Source: Acidipropionibacterium sp.
GTDB lineage: Bacteria; Actinomycetota; Actinomycetes; Propionibacteriales; Propionibacteriaceae
Assembly (NCBI GenBank): GCA_022647765.1
Contig: JALCLH010000004.1
Location: forward strand, 186,001-250,000
DNA: 64,000 bases
Reading direction: 5' to 3'
The notes below the pieces were generated by a model that was given only the letters and a program-made list of their open reading frames with translations, had not been told where the DNA came from and ran no database searches. The position numbers and the translations under genes were made by a program. Of the stretch, positions 12,129-24,491 are shown one piece after another (the first letter of the stretch is position 1; each line of letters begins with the position of its first letter).

Positions 12129-12186
12129 CACTCGCCCAAGAGCCGCTTCCCGGGAGTTCGCCCCGGATCGGGCTCTTAGACGAGTG
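12129..12186. terminator. 58-bp imperfect palindrome between convergent genes
   Basis: CACTCG-ccc-AAGAGCC ... GGCTCTT-aga-CGAGTG. Confidence 0.45.
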
Positions 12187-12217
12187 AAAGTGTCACCGGA
12201 AACCGGTCGGCAACCCC

Positions 12218-12868
12218 TCAGTGGGCGTCCGACCAGGCCTGGGGGTCGGCCGACCAGGTGGCCAGGGCCTCCTGCTGAGAGGCGGTGATCTGGCCGGAAG
12301 CGGCGGCCACCTCGATCAACGTCGGGTAGTTCGACAGGGTGTAGAGCGGCAGACCAGCCTTCTCGAAGGCCCGGTGACCCTTCTCCAGCTCGTAGGAGAA
12401 GATCGCCAGCACCCCGAGCACATGGCCCCCCTCGCGCTCGACCGCGGCGGCGGCGTCCAGCACCGAACCGCCGGTGGAGATGAGATCCTCGACCATCACC
12501 ACCGAGGAACCCGGCGCCAGCCGGCCCTCGATCTGGTTGCCCTTGCCGTGATCCTTCGGCTTGGAGCGGACGTAGACCATCGGCCGGCCGAGCCGGTCGG
12601 CGGCCAGCGCGGCGTGGGCGATGCCGGCCGTGGCGGTGCCGGCCACCACCTCGGCCTGCGGGAAGTTCTCGGAGACCAGGGTGGCCAGTCCGCCGGCGAT
12701 GAGCGACCTCACCGCGGGATCGGAGAGGGTGACCCGGTTGTCGCAGTAGATCGGCGAGTGCATCCCCGAGGCCCAGGTGAACGGGTCGTCGGGCGACAGC
12801 GAGACGGCGCCGACCGACAGCAGGCCCTGCGCGATGCTGCGGGCCAGGGTGGGATTCGAGATCGTCAT
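12218..12868 (-). CDS. pyrE: orotate phosphoribosyltransferase
   Basis: [26 protein letters not shown]...[19 protein letters not shown]...[13 protein letters not shown]. Confidence 0.93.
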   Translation of the reverse strand: MTISNPTLARSIAQGLLSVGAVSLSPDDPFTWASGMHSPIYCDNRVTLSDPAVRSLIAGGLATLVSENFPQAEVVAGTATAGIAHAALAADRLGRPMVYVRSKPKDHGKGNQIEGRLAPGSSVVMVEDLISTGGSVLDAAAAVEREGGHVLGVLAIFSYELEKGHRAFEKAGLPLYTLSNYPTLIEVAAASGQITASQQEALATWSADPQAWSDAH

Positions 12869-12948
12869 ATGTGCTCCTTGAAAGAGGTGCGGGGCGCCCG
12901 ACGACGGGATGCCGTGGAGACGCCGGGGAAAGGACCGGAGGGAAGAGG

Positions 12949-13659
12949 TCAGCTCTGGAGGCCGGAGTTCCAGGCCTGCTTGATGGCGTGATACGCCGCC
13001 ACCGGGTCGTCGGCCTGGGTGATCGGGCGGCCCACCACGATCGCGCTGGAACCCATCGAGGAGGCCTTCTCGGGAGTGGCGACGCGCGCCTGGTCACCGA
13101 CCGCCGCGCCGGCGGGGCGGATTCCCGGGGTCACCCGCAGGAAGGACCCATCGGTGGCCTCGGAGATCCGGCCGGCCTCCCAGGCCGAGCAGACCACCCC
13201 GGCGAGTCCGGCGGACTGGGCGAGCTGCGCGTAGTGGACCACCGACTCCGCCAGCGGCGCCTCGATGAGCTGCTCGGCGTGCATCGCCTCCTCGGAGGTC
13301 GAGGTGAGCTGGGTGATCGCCACCACCGCGGGGTCGTTGGACGCCGCCGACAGCCCCTCCAGAGCTGCCTCCATCATGGCCTTTCCGCCGGCGGCGTGCA
13401 CGGTGAGCAGGTCGGCGCCGAGCCCGGCCAGGCTGGCGGCGGCGCGCTTGACGGTGTTGGGGATGTCGTGGAGCTTGAGGTCGCAGAAGACGTCGTGGCC
13501 GGCCTCCTTGAGACTGGTGACGATGCCGGGCCCGGCGGCGTAGAACAGCTCCATCCCGACCTTGACGAACAGCGGTTCGTCGCCGAACCGGGCGACCAGG
13601 GCGAGGGCCCGGTCGGCGGTGGGCAGGTCGAGGGCGATGATCGGGCGGGTGGTGTCCAT
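12949..13659 (-). CDS. pyrF: orotidine 5'-phosphate decarboxylase
   Basis: [42 protein letters not shown]...[15 protein letters not shown]. Confidence 0.93.
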   Translation of the reverse strand: MDTTRPIIALDLPTADRALALVARFGDEPLFVKVGMELFYAAGPGIVTSLKEAGHDVFCDLKLHDIPNTVKRAAASLAGLGADLLTVHAAGGKAMMEAALEGLSAASNDPAVVAITQLTSTSEEAMHAEQLIEAPLAESVVHYAQLAQSAGLAGVVCSAWEAGRISEATDGSFLRVTPGIRPAGAAVGDQARVATPEKASSMGSSAIVVGRPITQADDPVAAYHAIKQAWNSGLQS

Positions 13660-13678
13660 CGGTTCCTTCTTCTCGGGG

Positions 13679-15486
<1,808 letters not shown>

Positions 15487-15495
15487 GGCTGCGCC

Positions 15496-18400
15496 TCAGA
15501 TCACCTCGGTGGAGAAGGCCCGCGACTCCATCACCCGGCAGATCGCCGAGGCGGTGTCCAGGGAGGTGAACAGCGGGATGCCCCGCCCGATCGCCGCCCT
15601 GCGGATCTGCTTGCCGTCGATGATGGTCTCCTGCCCGTTGGTCATCACGTTGATGACGGCGTCGCACCCGTTGCGCCCGATGAGGTCGAGCACCGACTCG
15701 GTGGAGCCGTCGGCGGTCGATCCGATCTTATGGGCGACGTCGATGTTGAGGCCGGCGTCGCGGAAGTACTGGGCGGTGCCCTTGGTGCCGACCAGCTGGA
15801 AGCCGATCCGGTCGAACCGGCGGGCCAGCTCCAGGGCCTCGGCCTTGGCGTCGTCGGCCACCGTGAAGAGCACCTTGCCGTAGTCGGGCACATGCAGCCC
15901 GGCCGCCTCGAAGGCCTTGTAGAGGGCCTTGGCGACGGTGTCGTCGGAGCCCATCACCTCGCCGGTGGACTTCATCTCCGGGCCGAGGTGGGAGTCGACC
16001 AGGTCCAGCTTGGAGAAGCTGAACACCGGGGACTTCACATGGATCCGCGTCGACTCGGGCATCAGGCCGGGTTCCAGGCCGAGGCCGGCGAGGGTCTCGC
16101 CCAGAATCACCCGGGTGGCGATCTCGGCCATCGAGGCCCCGGTCACCTTGGACAGGAAGGGCACCGTGCGCGAGGCCCGCGGGTTGGCCTCGATGACGTA
16201 GACCACCTCGTCCAGGACGACGAACTGGATGTTGAGAATGCCCTTCGTGTTGAGCCCCAGAGCCAGTTTCGTCGTCACCTCGACGATCCGCTGCTTGACC
16301 TGATCGCTCATCCGCTGGGGAGGGTAGACGGCCATCGAGTCGCCCGAGTGCACCCCGGCGCGCTCGATGTGCTCCATCACCCCGGGAATGAGGACCTGCT
16401 CGCCGTCGCAGATGGCGTCGACCTCGCATTCCAGGCCCTGTAGGTAGCGGTCGATGAGGATGGGCCGGTCCGGGCTGACGTGGACCGCCTCGCGCATGTA
16501 CTTCTCCAGCTCATGGGGGGCGTTGACGATGGCCATCGCCCTCCCGCCGATGACATAGGAGGGGCGCACCAGGACCGGGTAGCCGAGGGTGCCGGCCACC
16601 TCGAGGGCCTCGGCCGGATTGTGGGCCATGCCGCCGGGGGCCTGCGGAATGTCGAGGGTCTGCAGCAGCCCCTCGAATCCCTCGCGGTCCTCGGCGCGGT
16701 CCAGATCCTCCAGCTGGGTGCCGAGGATCGGCACTCCGTGAGCGGCCAGCGGGCCGGCCAGGTTGATCGCGGTCTGGCCGCCGAACTGGACGATGACCCC
16801 CTCGGGCTGCTCGAGCTCGACGACGTCCAGGACGTCCTCGACGGTGAGCGGCTGGAAGTACAGCTTGTCGGAGATCGAGAAATCGGTGGAGACCGTCTCC
16901 GGGTTGGAGTTCATGATGATGGCCTCGTAGCCGGCCTGCTGAATGGCCTGCACCGAGTGCACGGTGGCGTAGTCGAACTCGATGCCCTGGCCGATCCGGA
17001 TCGGCCCCGAGCCCAGCACCAGGATGCTGGGGACGGTCCGAGCGCACCGACTCGTTCTCCTGCTCGTAGGAGGAGTAGAAGTACGGGGTCTCGGAGGCGA
17101 ACTCGCCGGCGCAGGTGTCGACCATCTTGTAGACCGGCCGGAAGCCGGCGTCCTGACGGGCCTGGCGCACGGCGTCGGGGGTGCGACCCCACAGCCGGGC
17201 GATCGCGGAGTCGGAGAAACCGTTGCGCTTGGCGATCCACAGCGACTCGGTGTCGCCGGGGGTCACCCGCAGCCGGTCCTCGATTTCCAGGATGTGGGCG
17301 ATCTTGTCGAGGAAGAACAGGTCGATCCCGGTCTGCTCGTGCAGTTCGGCGATGGTGCGCCCGCGCCGGATCGCCTCGGCCAGGCAGAACAGCCGGTCGT
17401 CGCGGGCGTGCAGCAGGCGCTCCTCCAGGATGTCGTCGGGCAGATTCGCCACCGAGGCGTCAAAGATGTGATCGGTCCCGATCTCCAGGGAGCGCACCGC
17501 CTTGAGCAGCGACTCCTCGATGCTGCGCCCGATCGACATCACCTCTCCGGTGGCCTTCATCTGGGTGCCCAGACGGCGGTCGGCCCGGGCGAACTTGTCG
17601 AAGGGCCAGCGCGGGATCTTGGCGACGACGTAGTCGAGCATCGGCTCGAACATCGACCAAGTCGTGCCGGTGACGGGGTTGCGGATCTCGTCGAGAGTGA
17701 GTCCCACGGCGATCTTCGCGGCGATCTTGGCGATCGGGTAGCCGGTCGCCTTGGAGGCCAGCGCCGAGGAGCGCGAGACCCTCGGATTGACCTCGATGAC
17801 GTAGTAGCCGAAGGAGTTGGGGTCCAGGGCGAGCTGGACGTTGCAGCCGCCCTCGATGCCCAGCGCCCGCACGATCGTGATGGAGGCGTCGCGCAGCATC
17901 TCGTGCTCGCGGTCGGTGAGGGTCTGGGTGGGGGCGAAGACGATGGAGTCGCCGGTGTGGACGCCGACCGGGTCGAAGTTCTCCATATTGCACACCACCA
18001 TGGTGTTGTCGGCGGAGTCGCGCATCATCTCGTACTCGATCTCCTTGTACCCGGCGATCGACTGCTCGACCAGGCACTCGGTGATCGGGGACAGCTCCAG
18101 CCCCTTGCCGACGACGCGGACCAGTTCGGCCTCGTTGGCGCAGATGCCGCCGCCGGTGCCGCCCAGGGTGTAGGCGGGGCGCACGATGAGCGGGTAGCCG
18201 ATCCGGGCGCCGACCTCGACCGCCTCGACCACGGTGTGGACGATGTCGGAGTCGGGCACCGGCTGGCCGAGTTCGGCCATCAACTGCTTGAACAGGTCGC
18301 GATCCTCGGCCTTCTGGATGGCGTCCAGCCCGGTGCCGAGCAGTTCGATGCCGAGCTCGTCGAGGATCCCGGAGCGGGCCAGCTGGGCGGCCATGTTGAG

Positions 18401-18685
18401 GCCGGTCTGCCCGCCGAGGGTGGGCACGATGGCGTCGGGGCGCTCCCGGCGCAGGATCTGGGAGACGAACTCCAGGGTGATCGGCTCGATGTAGACCCGG
18501 TCTGCGATCTCCCGGTCGGTCATGATGGTGGCCGGATTGGAGTTGACCAGGACGACCTCGTAGCCCTCCTCCTTGAGCGCCAGGCAGGCCTGGGTGCCGG
18601 CGTAGTCGAACTCGGCCGCCTGGCCGATGATGATCGGCCCCGATCCGATGACGAGGATGCGGTGCAGATCGCTGCGGCGTGGCAT
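15496..18685 (-). CDS. carB: carbamoyl-phosphate synthase large subunit, frame break near 17035
   Basis: Two abutting ORFs: [44 protein letters not shown] ... | [36 protein letters not shown]; extra C in GACCGTCCCCAGC. Confidence 0.95.
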
Positions 18686-19896
18686 CAGTTGTTCCCTTCA
18701 GTGGCTGACAGTTCGAGGGCTGACTTGTCGAGGGCTGACTGGTCCGGCGCGGGCATCAGGGCCGGGGTCACGGCGCCGCGCGCAAGCACCGGCTGGGACA
18801 GGTCGCGCTGCGCCGGCCGGGCGGCTCGCGCGGCGTCCATCAGAGCGATGAAGTCGTCGAAGATGTGCGCCGCATCGTGCGGCCCGGCGGCGGCGTCGGG
18901 GTGATACTGCACCGACATGGCGGGCAGCCGTTTGTGCACGATCCCCTCGACGGTGCCGTCGTTGAGCTCGATCTGGGTGATCTCCAGCTCGGTGCCGGGG
19001 ATCGACTTCGGGTCCACCGCGTAGCCGTGGTTCTGGCTGGTGAAGTCGATCCGGCCCGAGCGCAGATCCTTGACCGGGTGGTTGAAGCCGCGATGGCCGA
19101 AGGGCAGCTTGTAGGTGTCGGCGCCGTTGGCCAGGCAGAGCAGCTGGTGGCCCAGGCAGATGCCGAAGACGGGATACTCCTCCTCAAGCTCGGCGATCAC
19201 CTCGCCGACGCCGTTCAGGCTCTTCGGGTCGCCGGGGCCGTTGGAGAGCATGATCCCGTCGGGGGCCAGGGCGCGCACCCGCTCGGCGGTGATGTCGTAG
19301 GGGACGACGGTGACCGCGCAGCCGCGCTTGGCCAGTTCCCGCAGGATCGAGTGCTTGAGGCCGAAGTCGAACAGCACCACCGAGTAGCCGCCGAGCGGGC
19401 TGGGGTAGGCGGTCCGGGTGGACACCTGGGCGACCTGGTCGGTGGGCAGCTCGGCGGCCCGCAGCTTGTCCAGCTCGGCGTCCAGATCGGCGTCGGGGCC
19501 CAGCAGCGCCCCTTTCATGACCCCTTCGGTGCGAAGCCTGCGGACCAGGGCGCGGGTGTCGATGCCGGCCAGGCCGGGGATGTGATGGAGGCGCAGGAAG
19601 GCGTCCAGGCTGGTCCGGTTGCGCCAGTTGGAGGCCAGCCGCGGGATCTCCCGACAGATCACCCCGGAGGTGGTCGGGAAGAGGCTCTCCATGTCGTCCC
19701 GGTTGATGCCGGTGTTGCCGATCAGCGGGTAGCTGAAGGCGACGATCTGCCCGTTGTAGGACTGGTCGGTGAGGGTCTCCTGGTAGCCGGTCATGCCGGT
19801 GGTGAACACCACCTCGGCGGTCACCTCCGCCTCCCCGCCGAAGGCCTCGCCGGCATATCTGGTGCCGTCGGCCAGCAGCAGTGTTCGAGTGGTCAT
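18685..19896 (-). CDS. carA: carbamoyl-phosphate synthase small subunit
   Basis: [56 protein letters not shown]. Confidence 0.95.
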   Translation of the reverse strand: MTTRTLLLADGTRYAGEAFGGEAEVTAEVVFTTGMTGYQETLTDQSYNGQIVAFSYPLIGNTGINRDDMESLFPTTSGVICREIPRLASNWRNRTSLDAFLRLHHIPGLAGIDTRALVRRLRTEGVMKGALLGPDADLDAELDKLRAAELPTDQVAQVSTRTAYPSPLGGYSVVLFDFGLKHSILRELAKRGCAVTVVPYDITAERVRALAPDGIMLSNGPGDPKSLNGVGEVIAELEEEYPVFGICLGHQLLCLANGADTYKLPFGHRGFNHPVKDLRSGRIDFTSQNHGYAVDPKSIPGTELEITQIELNDGTVEGIVHKRLPAMSVQYHPDAAAGPHDAAHIFDDFIALMDAARAARPAQRDLSQPVLARGAVTPALMPAPDQSALDKSALELSATEGNN

Positions 19897-21230
19897 GCCC
19901 GGTCCTTCCGATCACAGGTGAGATCTGTGGGTTCTGGGGTGGTGAATCTGTGGACGACGGCGCCGTCCACCATGGTGAAGACGCAGTCGCCGAGCACCCG
20001 GCGTCCCGCGAAGGGGGTGTTGCGCCCCTTGCCGGAGAACCGGTCGGGGTCGATGGCGACCTCGCGGGTGAGGTCGAAGGCGGCCAGGTCGGCGGGCCCG
20101 CCGACCCGGATGCGGCCGGCGTCTCCCAGTTGGTAGGCGTCCGACGGGCCCTCGGTGAGCCAGTGGACCAGTTGGTCGAGGCGGAATCGCCCGGCCAGCA
20201 CGAAGGAGGTGTAGAGCAGCGCGAAGGTGTGCTCGTTGGTGATGACGCCGAAGGCCGCGTCGCGGAAGGAGCAGTCCTTCTCGGCGGCGGTGTGCGGGGC
20301 GTTGTCGGTGGCGATGGCGCACAGGGTTCCGTCGCGCAGCCCCTCGACAATGGCCTCGACGTCGCAGCGGGCGCGCAGCGGCGGGTTCATCTTGTAGAAC
20401 CCGTCGTCGGCAGGGATGTCGGCGTCGGCCAGCAGGAGGTGGTGCGGGGAGGCCTCGGCTGTGGCGCGGACGCCGTCGGCCTGAGCCCGGCGCAGCGCCC
20501 GGATGGACTGCCGGGTGGAGGCGTGGCACAGGTGGTAGTGGGCGCCGGTGACCTCGGCGATCGCCAGGTCGCGGACCACCTGGACGGTCTCGGCGAGCCC
20601 CGTGATGCCGGGCAGGTCGAGTTCGCGGGCCTTCGGGCCGTCATTGATCACCCCGCCGCGCACCAGCGAGTTGTCCTCGGCGTGGGCGGCGACCGGTCGT
20701 CCGTGGTGGGCGGCGGCGCGCATCGCGTCGTACATCACTCCGGCGCTCTGGACGCCCTTCCCGTCGTTGGAGAAGGCCACCGCCCCGGCGTCGACCATCG
20801 CCTCGGGGTCGACCGGCTCCTCACTGGTGAGCCCGACCGTGATCGGGGAGTAGGGCAGCACCTTGACCTTCGCCGAGGAGGCGATCCGCTGCAACAGCCG
20901 GGCCATCAGCTCCGGGTTGTGCGGATCGGGATCGGTGTTCGGCATCGCGCAGACGGTGGTCCAGCCGCCCCGGGCCGCCGCGGCGGTGCCGGTCGCGATG
21001 GTCTCCTTCTCCTCCTGACCGGGCTCGCGCAGATGATCGTGCAGATCGACCAGGCCGGGGGTGAGCAGCGCCCCGCCGAGGTCGATCCGGGTGGCCTGGA
21101 CGCCGTCCAGAGCGCTACTGCGCCCGCGCGAGATCGCCTCGACCCGGCCGTCGGCCACCAGCAGCTGGGAGGGCACCGGGGTGCCGCTCTCCAGCATCGT
21201 CAGGTTGCTGAGGAGGATGCGTTCGCTCAT
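19893..21230 (-). CDS. pyrC: dihydroorotase
   Basis: LTPGLVDLHDHLREPGQEEKETI...HICHASTRQSI-like; NAPHTAAEKD. Confidence 0.93.
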   Translation of the reverse strand: MSERILLSNLTMLESGTPVPSQLLVADGRVEAISRGRSSALDGVQATRIDLGGALLTPGLVDLHDHLREPGQEEKETIATGTAAAARGGWTTVCAMPNTDPDPHNPELMARLLQRIASSAKVKVLPYSPITVGLTSEEPVDPEAMVDAGAVAFSNDGKGVQSAGVMYDAMRAAAHHGRPVAAHAEDNSLVRGGVINDGPKARELDLPGITGLAETVQVVRDLAIAEVTGAHYHLCHASTRQSIRALRRAQADGVRATAEASPHHLLLADADIPADDGFYKMNPPLRARCDVEAIVEGLRDGTLCAIATDNAPHTAAEKDCSFRDAAFGVITNEHTFALLYTSFVLAGRFRLDQLVHWLTEGPSDAYQLGDAGRIRVGGPADLAAFDLTREVAIDPDRFSGKGRNTPFAGRRVLGDCVFTMVDGAVVHRFTTPEPTDLTCDRKDRA

Positions 21231-21792
21231 CGGCCTACCGCCTTTCTGATGGCCACCTCGTCGCGGCCGTCGACCTCGGTGACCCGCACGAGGACCTGTT
21301 CCTCGAGCGAGGTGGGGAGATTCTTGCCGACGAAGTCGGCCCGGATGGGGAGTTCCCGGTGGCCGCGGTCCACCAGGACGGCCAGCTGGACGGCGGCGGG
21401 GCGTCCCACCGCCATCACCGCGTCGATCGCGGCCCGGGTGGTGCGGCCGGTGTACAGGACGTCGTCGACGATGATGACGGTCAGCCCGGACAGGTCCTCG
21501 GGAAGGTCGGGATTCGGGGCGGCGAACCGGGCCTCGTAGCGGTCCGGGGCCAGATCGTCGCGGTAGGCCCGCACGTCCAGGTCCACCGCCGGCACCGCGA
21601 CCTTCTCCACCTCGGCGAGCCGGGCCGCCATCCGGGCGGCGAGCTGGGCTCCCCTGGTGCGAACCCCGGCCAGCAGCAGATTCTCGGCTCCCCGGTTGCG
21701 CTCGACGATCTCGTAGCAGATCCGGGTGAGAGCCCTGCGCATCGCATCGGCGTCCATGACGAGCACGGCATCATCACGCTGCTGACCGGCCA
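21227..21792 (-). CDS. pyrR: bifunctional pyr operon regulator / uracil phosphoribosyltransferase PyrR
   Basis: RALTRICYEIVERNRGAENLLLAGVRTRGAQLAARMAARL...DLSGLTVIIVDDVLYTGRTTRAAIDA. Confidence 0.92.
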
Positions 21793-21813
21793 TCGGGCTC
21801 CTTCCCGGCGCAT

Positions 21814-21843
21814 GAAAAAGGCCTCCCACCGCGGGTGGAAGGC
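21814..21843 (-). terminator. leader terminator/attenuator of the pyr operon
   Basis: Minus strand GCCTTCCACC-CGC-GGTGGGAGGC-CTTTTT, hairpin followed by a T run, ending about 20 nt upstream of the pyrR ATG. Confidence 0.75.
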
Positions 21844-22012
21844 GGAGCGTCGAGGTGGACCGAACCCGAGGGTTCCGATTCCTGCTGAGCTGGCGACCTT
21901 GCCGACCTCACGGGATCGACCTTAAAGGGCGTTGCCCGCACCCTAGCACGTCGTCGCGCCCCGGAGCCGCTGGGCTTCAGTCTTCCTCATACTCACTCGG
22001 GGCGGTTCAAGG

Positions 22013-22327
22013 CATGGCCACCATCATGCTGGACCCGGACATGGCCACAGACGGGCCGAGCCCTGGAATATCCGGTCCGCGGTCGCCATGTGGCCATTTC
22101 CAGGAGAACCTCAGACAGGCCTTCACTGAAATCGGCCATACACGGCCCGACCTGTGGATTATCCAGAGGGCGGCCAGTATGTGGCCGATTCCATCACCAT
22201 GGGGCCCGGGCCGAGAGACCCGAGCACCGGAATCTGGACCCTCACAACGACGAGGCGCCCCTTCCGCCACGAGACGCCTCATCTAGCGGGCGTCTCGTCG
22301 ACGAGGAGGCGCCTCGTGGTCTGGAGA
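22013..22327 (+). repeat. composite dispersed repeat, copy 1 (two 65-bp palindromic units, linker, 68-bp nested hairpin)
   Basis: Aligns to the reverse complement of 38872-39097 over its whole length except one ~91-98-bp extra unit. Confidence 0.9.
22250..22317. repeat. nested four-arm hairpin of repeat copy 1
   Basis: ACGAGGCGCC...ACGAGACGCC-tcatctagcg-GGCGTCTCGT...GGCGCCTCGT. Confidence 0.85.
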
Positions 22328-22369
22328 CGGGACTCCCCGGATGGGGTGAGCGCTCGCTGGAGGACGCCG

Positions 22370-22831
22370 TCAGCTCAGCGCGGCGCGCACCAGCTTCGCG
22401 GTCTCGCCGCCGTCGAAACGGCCCTTGGTGCGGGCCTGGACGGCCTTCATCACCTTGCCCATCAGCTTCATGGTGGGCTTGGCGTCCCCGGCCGCGGCGG
22501 CCACCTCCTCGTCGACGATGGCGGTGACCTCCTCGGCGCTCAGACCCTTGGGCAGGTACTTCTCCAGAACGGCGATCTCGGCCTCCTCGGAGGCGGCGAG
22601 CTCCTCGCGGCCCCCTTCCCGGTAGGCCGCCGCGGAGTCCTTGCGGCTGCTGACCTGCTTGGCCAGTACGGCAAGCTCCTCGTCAGCGCTGAGATCGCGG
22701 GCCTCCTCACCGGCGACCTCTTCCGACTGAATCGCCGAGATGGCCATCCGAATAGTGGACTTGCCCACCTCGTCGTGGGCCTTCATGGCCGCGACCAGGT
22801 CGGACTTCAACTGGGTCTTGATGGCTCCCAT
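22370..22831 (-). CDS. GatB/YqeY domain-containing protein
   Basis: MGAIKTQLKSDLVAAMKAHDEVGKSTIRMAISAIQSEEV...EKYLPKGLSAEEV. Confidence 0.9.
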   Translation of the reverse strand: MGAIKTQLKSDLVAAMKAHDEVGKSTIRMAISAIQSEEVAGEEARDLSADEELAVLAKQVSSRKDSAAAYREGGREELAASEEAEIAVLEKYLPKGLSAEEVTAIVDEEVAAAAGDAKPTMKLMGKVMKAVQARTKGRFDGGETAKLVRAALS

Positions 22832-22866
22832 GGGGGATACCTCCTGAAATGGTGGGATGTGTGGTG

Positions 22867-23880
22867 TCAGCGGCGCTCGGCCAGAACGGTCTCGATGCGG
22901 ACGAGCTCCTCCTCGGTGAAGGGGTTCGTGTTGAGCGCGTCGATGTCGGAGTCCAGCTGGGTGATCGAGGATGCGCCCACCAGGACGCTGGTGATCATGG
23001 GATTGCGCAGGATCCAGGCCAGCGCCATCTGAGCGAGGGTCTGGTCGCGATCCTTGGCGATCTCGGTGAGCGCGGCGACCGTCTCCAGGGTCGACCGGTC
23101 GATCTGCTCGGGGGCCAGCGAGCGCGACCCCATCCCGGCCCGCGATCCCGCCGGGATCCCGTTGAGGTACTTGGTGGTGAGCAGCCCCTGGGCCAGCGGG
23201 GAGAAGCAGATGATGCCCATCCCCTCCTGCTCGCAGGTGTCGACCAGGCCGTCCTCGATCCAGCGGTCGAACATGTTGTAGCGGGGCTGGTGGATGAGGA
23301 TCGGGGTGCCCAGGTCCCGGGCGATCTCGGCCGCCCGGGCGGTCTGCTCGGGATCGTAGGAGGAGATGCCGGCGTACAGCGCACGCCCGGACCTCACGAT
23401 CCGATCCAGCGCCCCCATCGTCTCCTCCAGCGGAGTGTCCGGGTCGAACCGGTGGGAGTAGAAGATGTCGACGTAGTCCAGTCCCATCCTCTTCAACGAC
23501 TGGTCGCAGGAGGCGATGAGGTACTTCCGCGATCCGCCGCCCTGGCCGTAGGGCCCGGGCCACATGTCGTAGCCGGCCTTCGAGGAGATGATGAGCTCAT
23601 CCCGGTAGGGCTTGAAATCGGCGGCGAAGATCCGGCCGAAGTTGAGCTCGGCCTGTCCGTACGGCGGGCCGTAGTTGTTGGCGAGGTCGAAATGGGTGAC
23701 GCCGCGGTCGAAGGCCTCGCGCAGGATGGCTCGCTGAGTACCTCCCGGATGCAGATCCCCGAAGTTCTGCCACAGCCCCAGCGACACCTCCGGCAGCATC
23801 AGTCCCGAGGAGCCGCACCGCCGGTACTTCATCTGGTCGTATCGGTCGGGAGCGGCGAGATAGGAGGTACAGACAGGCAT
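22867..23880 (-). CDS. aldo/keto reductase (YghZ/GPR-like)
   Basis: MKYRRCGSSGLMLPEVSLGLWQNFGD...THFDLANNYGPPYGQAELNFG...KAGYDMWPGPYGQGGGSRKYL. Confidence 0.9.
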   Translation of the reverse strand: MPVCTSYLAAPDRYDQMKYRRCGSSGLMLPEVSLGLWQNFGDLHPGGTQRAILREAFDRGVTHFDLANNYGPPYGQAELNFGRIFAADFKPYRDELIISSKAGYDMWPGPYGQGGGSRKYLIASCDQSLKRMGLDYVDIFYSHRFDPDTPLEETMGALDRIVRSGRALYAGISSYDPEQTARAAEIARDLGTPILIHQPRYNMFDRWIEDGLVDTCEQEGMGIICFSPLAQGLLTTKYLNGIPAGSRAGMGSRSLAPEQIDRSTLETVAALTEIAKDRDQTLAQMALAWILRNPMITSVLVGASSITQLDSDIDALNTNPFTEEELVRIETVLAERR

Positions 23881-23896
23881 ATGTGTAGTCTAGTGG

Positions 23897-24301
23897 TCAG
23901 CGCCTGGCGCCCTTGGGCCGAACCACCTTGTGGGCCTGCCAGTCCTCGGAGACGTTGTGGGTGGAGGTGAGCACCATCCCGGCGGTCTCGGCCCCCTCGG
24001 ACAGGTCCGAGGCGTCCACCGTGCCCGAGCGCCCCACCTTGGGGGTGAGCAGCACGACGAAGCCGTCCTCGGACAGGTCGCGGATGGCGTCGACCAGCCC
24101 GTCGGCCACATCCCCGTCGTCGGCGCGCAGCCACAGCCAGACGACGTCCACGGCGTCATCGGCGTCCTCAATGAGGTCGCCGTCGACGACCTCCATCACC
24201 TTCTGGCGCAGGTCCTCGTCGGCATCGTCATCCCAGCCGAGCTCCTGGACGACCTGACCGCGATGCAACCCGATCTTCTCGAAGTCAGTAGCGGTTTCCA
24301 C
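23897..24301 (-). CDS. DUF3052 family protein
   Basis: FEKIGLHRGQVVQELGWDDDADEDLRQKVMEVVDGDLIEDADDAVDVVWLWLRADDGD. Confidence 0.8.
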   Translation of the reverse strand: METATDFEKIGLHRGQVVQELGWDDDADEDLRQKVMEVVDGDLIEDADDAVDVVWLWLRADDGDVADGLVDAIRDLSEDGFVVLLTPKVGRSGTVDASDLSEGAETAGMVLTSTHNVSEDWQAHKVVRPKGARR

Positions 24302-24491
24302 GAGTGTTCCAGCTCCCCAATCTCCTTGCCACCGCACCAACGGCAGCACTGTGATCCTCAGCCTGCCAGATCATGACCCCCGGGGCCAACGTGGGGCGGC
24401 CGAATCCCGGCATCGAACACCGCGACCGGCCGCCCCACCGACAACTCGCCACCAACTCACGGACGACGATCAGACGAGGGCCGGACAGCAA

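Noticed and set aside
16500-17060. Programmed ribosomal frameshifting in carB, recA, fabF, aceE
   Set aside because: No shared slippery heptamer or stimulatory structure; breaks occur at varied G/C runs across unrelated genes, better explained by assembly indels
22161-22169. DnaA box inside repeat copy 1 (TGTGGATTA)
   Set aside because: Mismatch to TTGTCCACA/TTATCCACA and it forms part of the palindrome centre; not retained in copy 2
22090-22527. ORFs running through the composite repeat (e.g. ...HNDEAPLPPRDASSSGRLVDEEAPRGL) as a conserved peptide
   Set aside because: Similarity between copies is explained by the nucleotide repeat and its inverted arms; no consistent start, RBS or codon bias, and different frames are open in each copy
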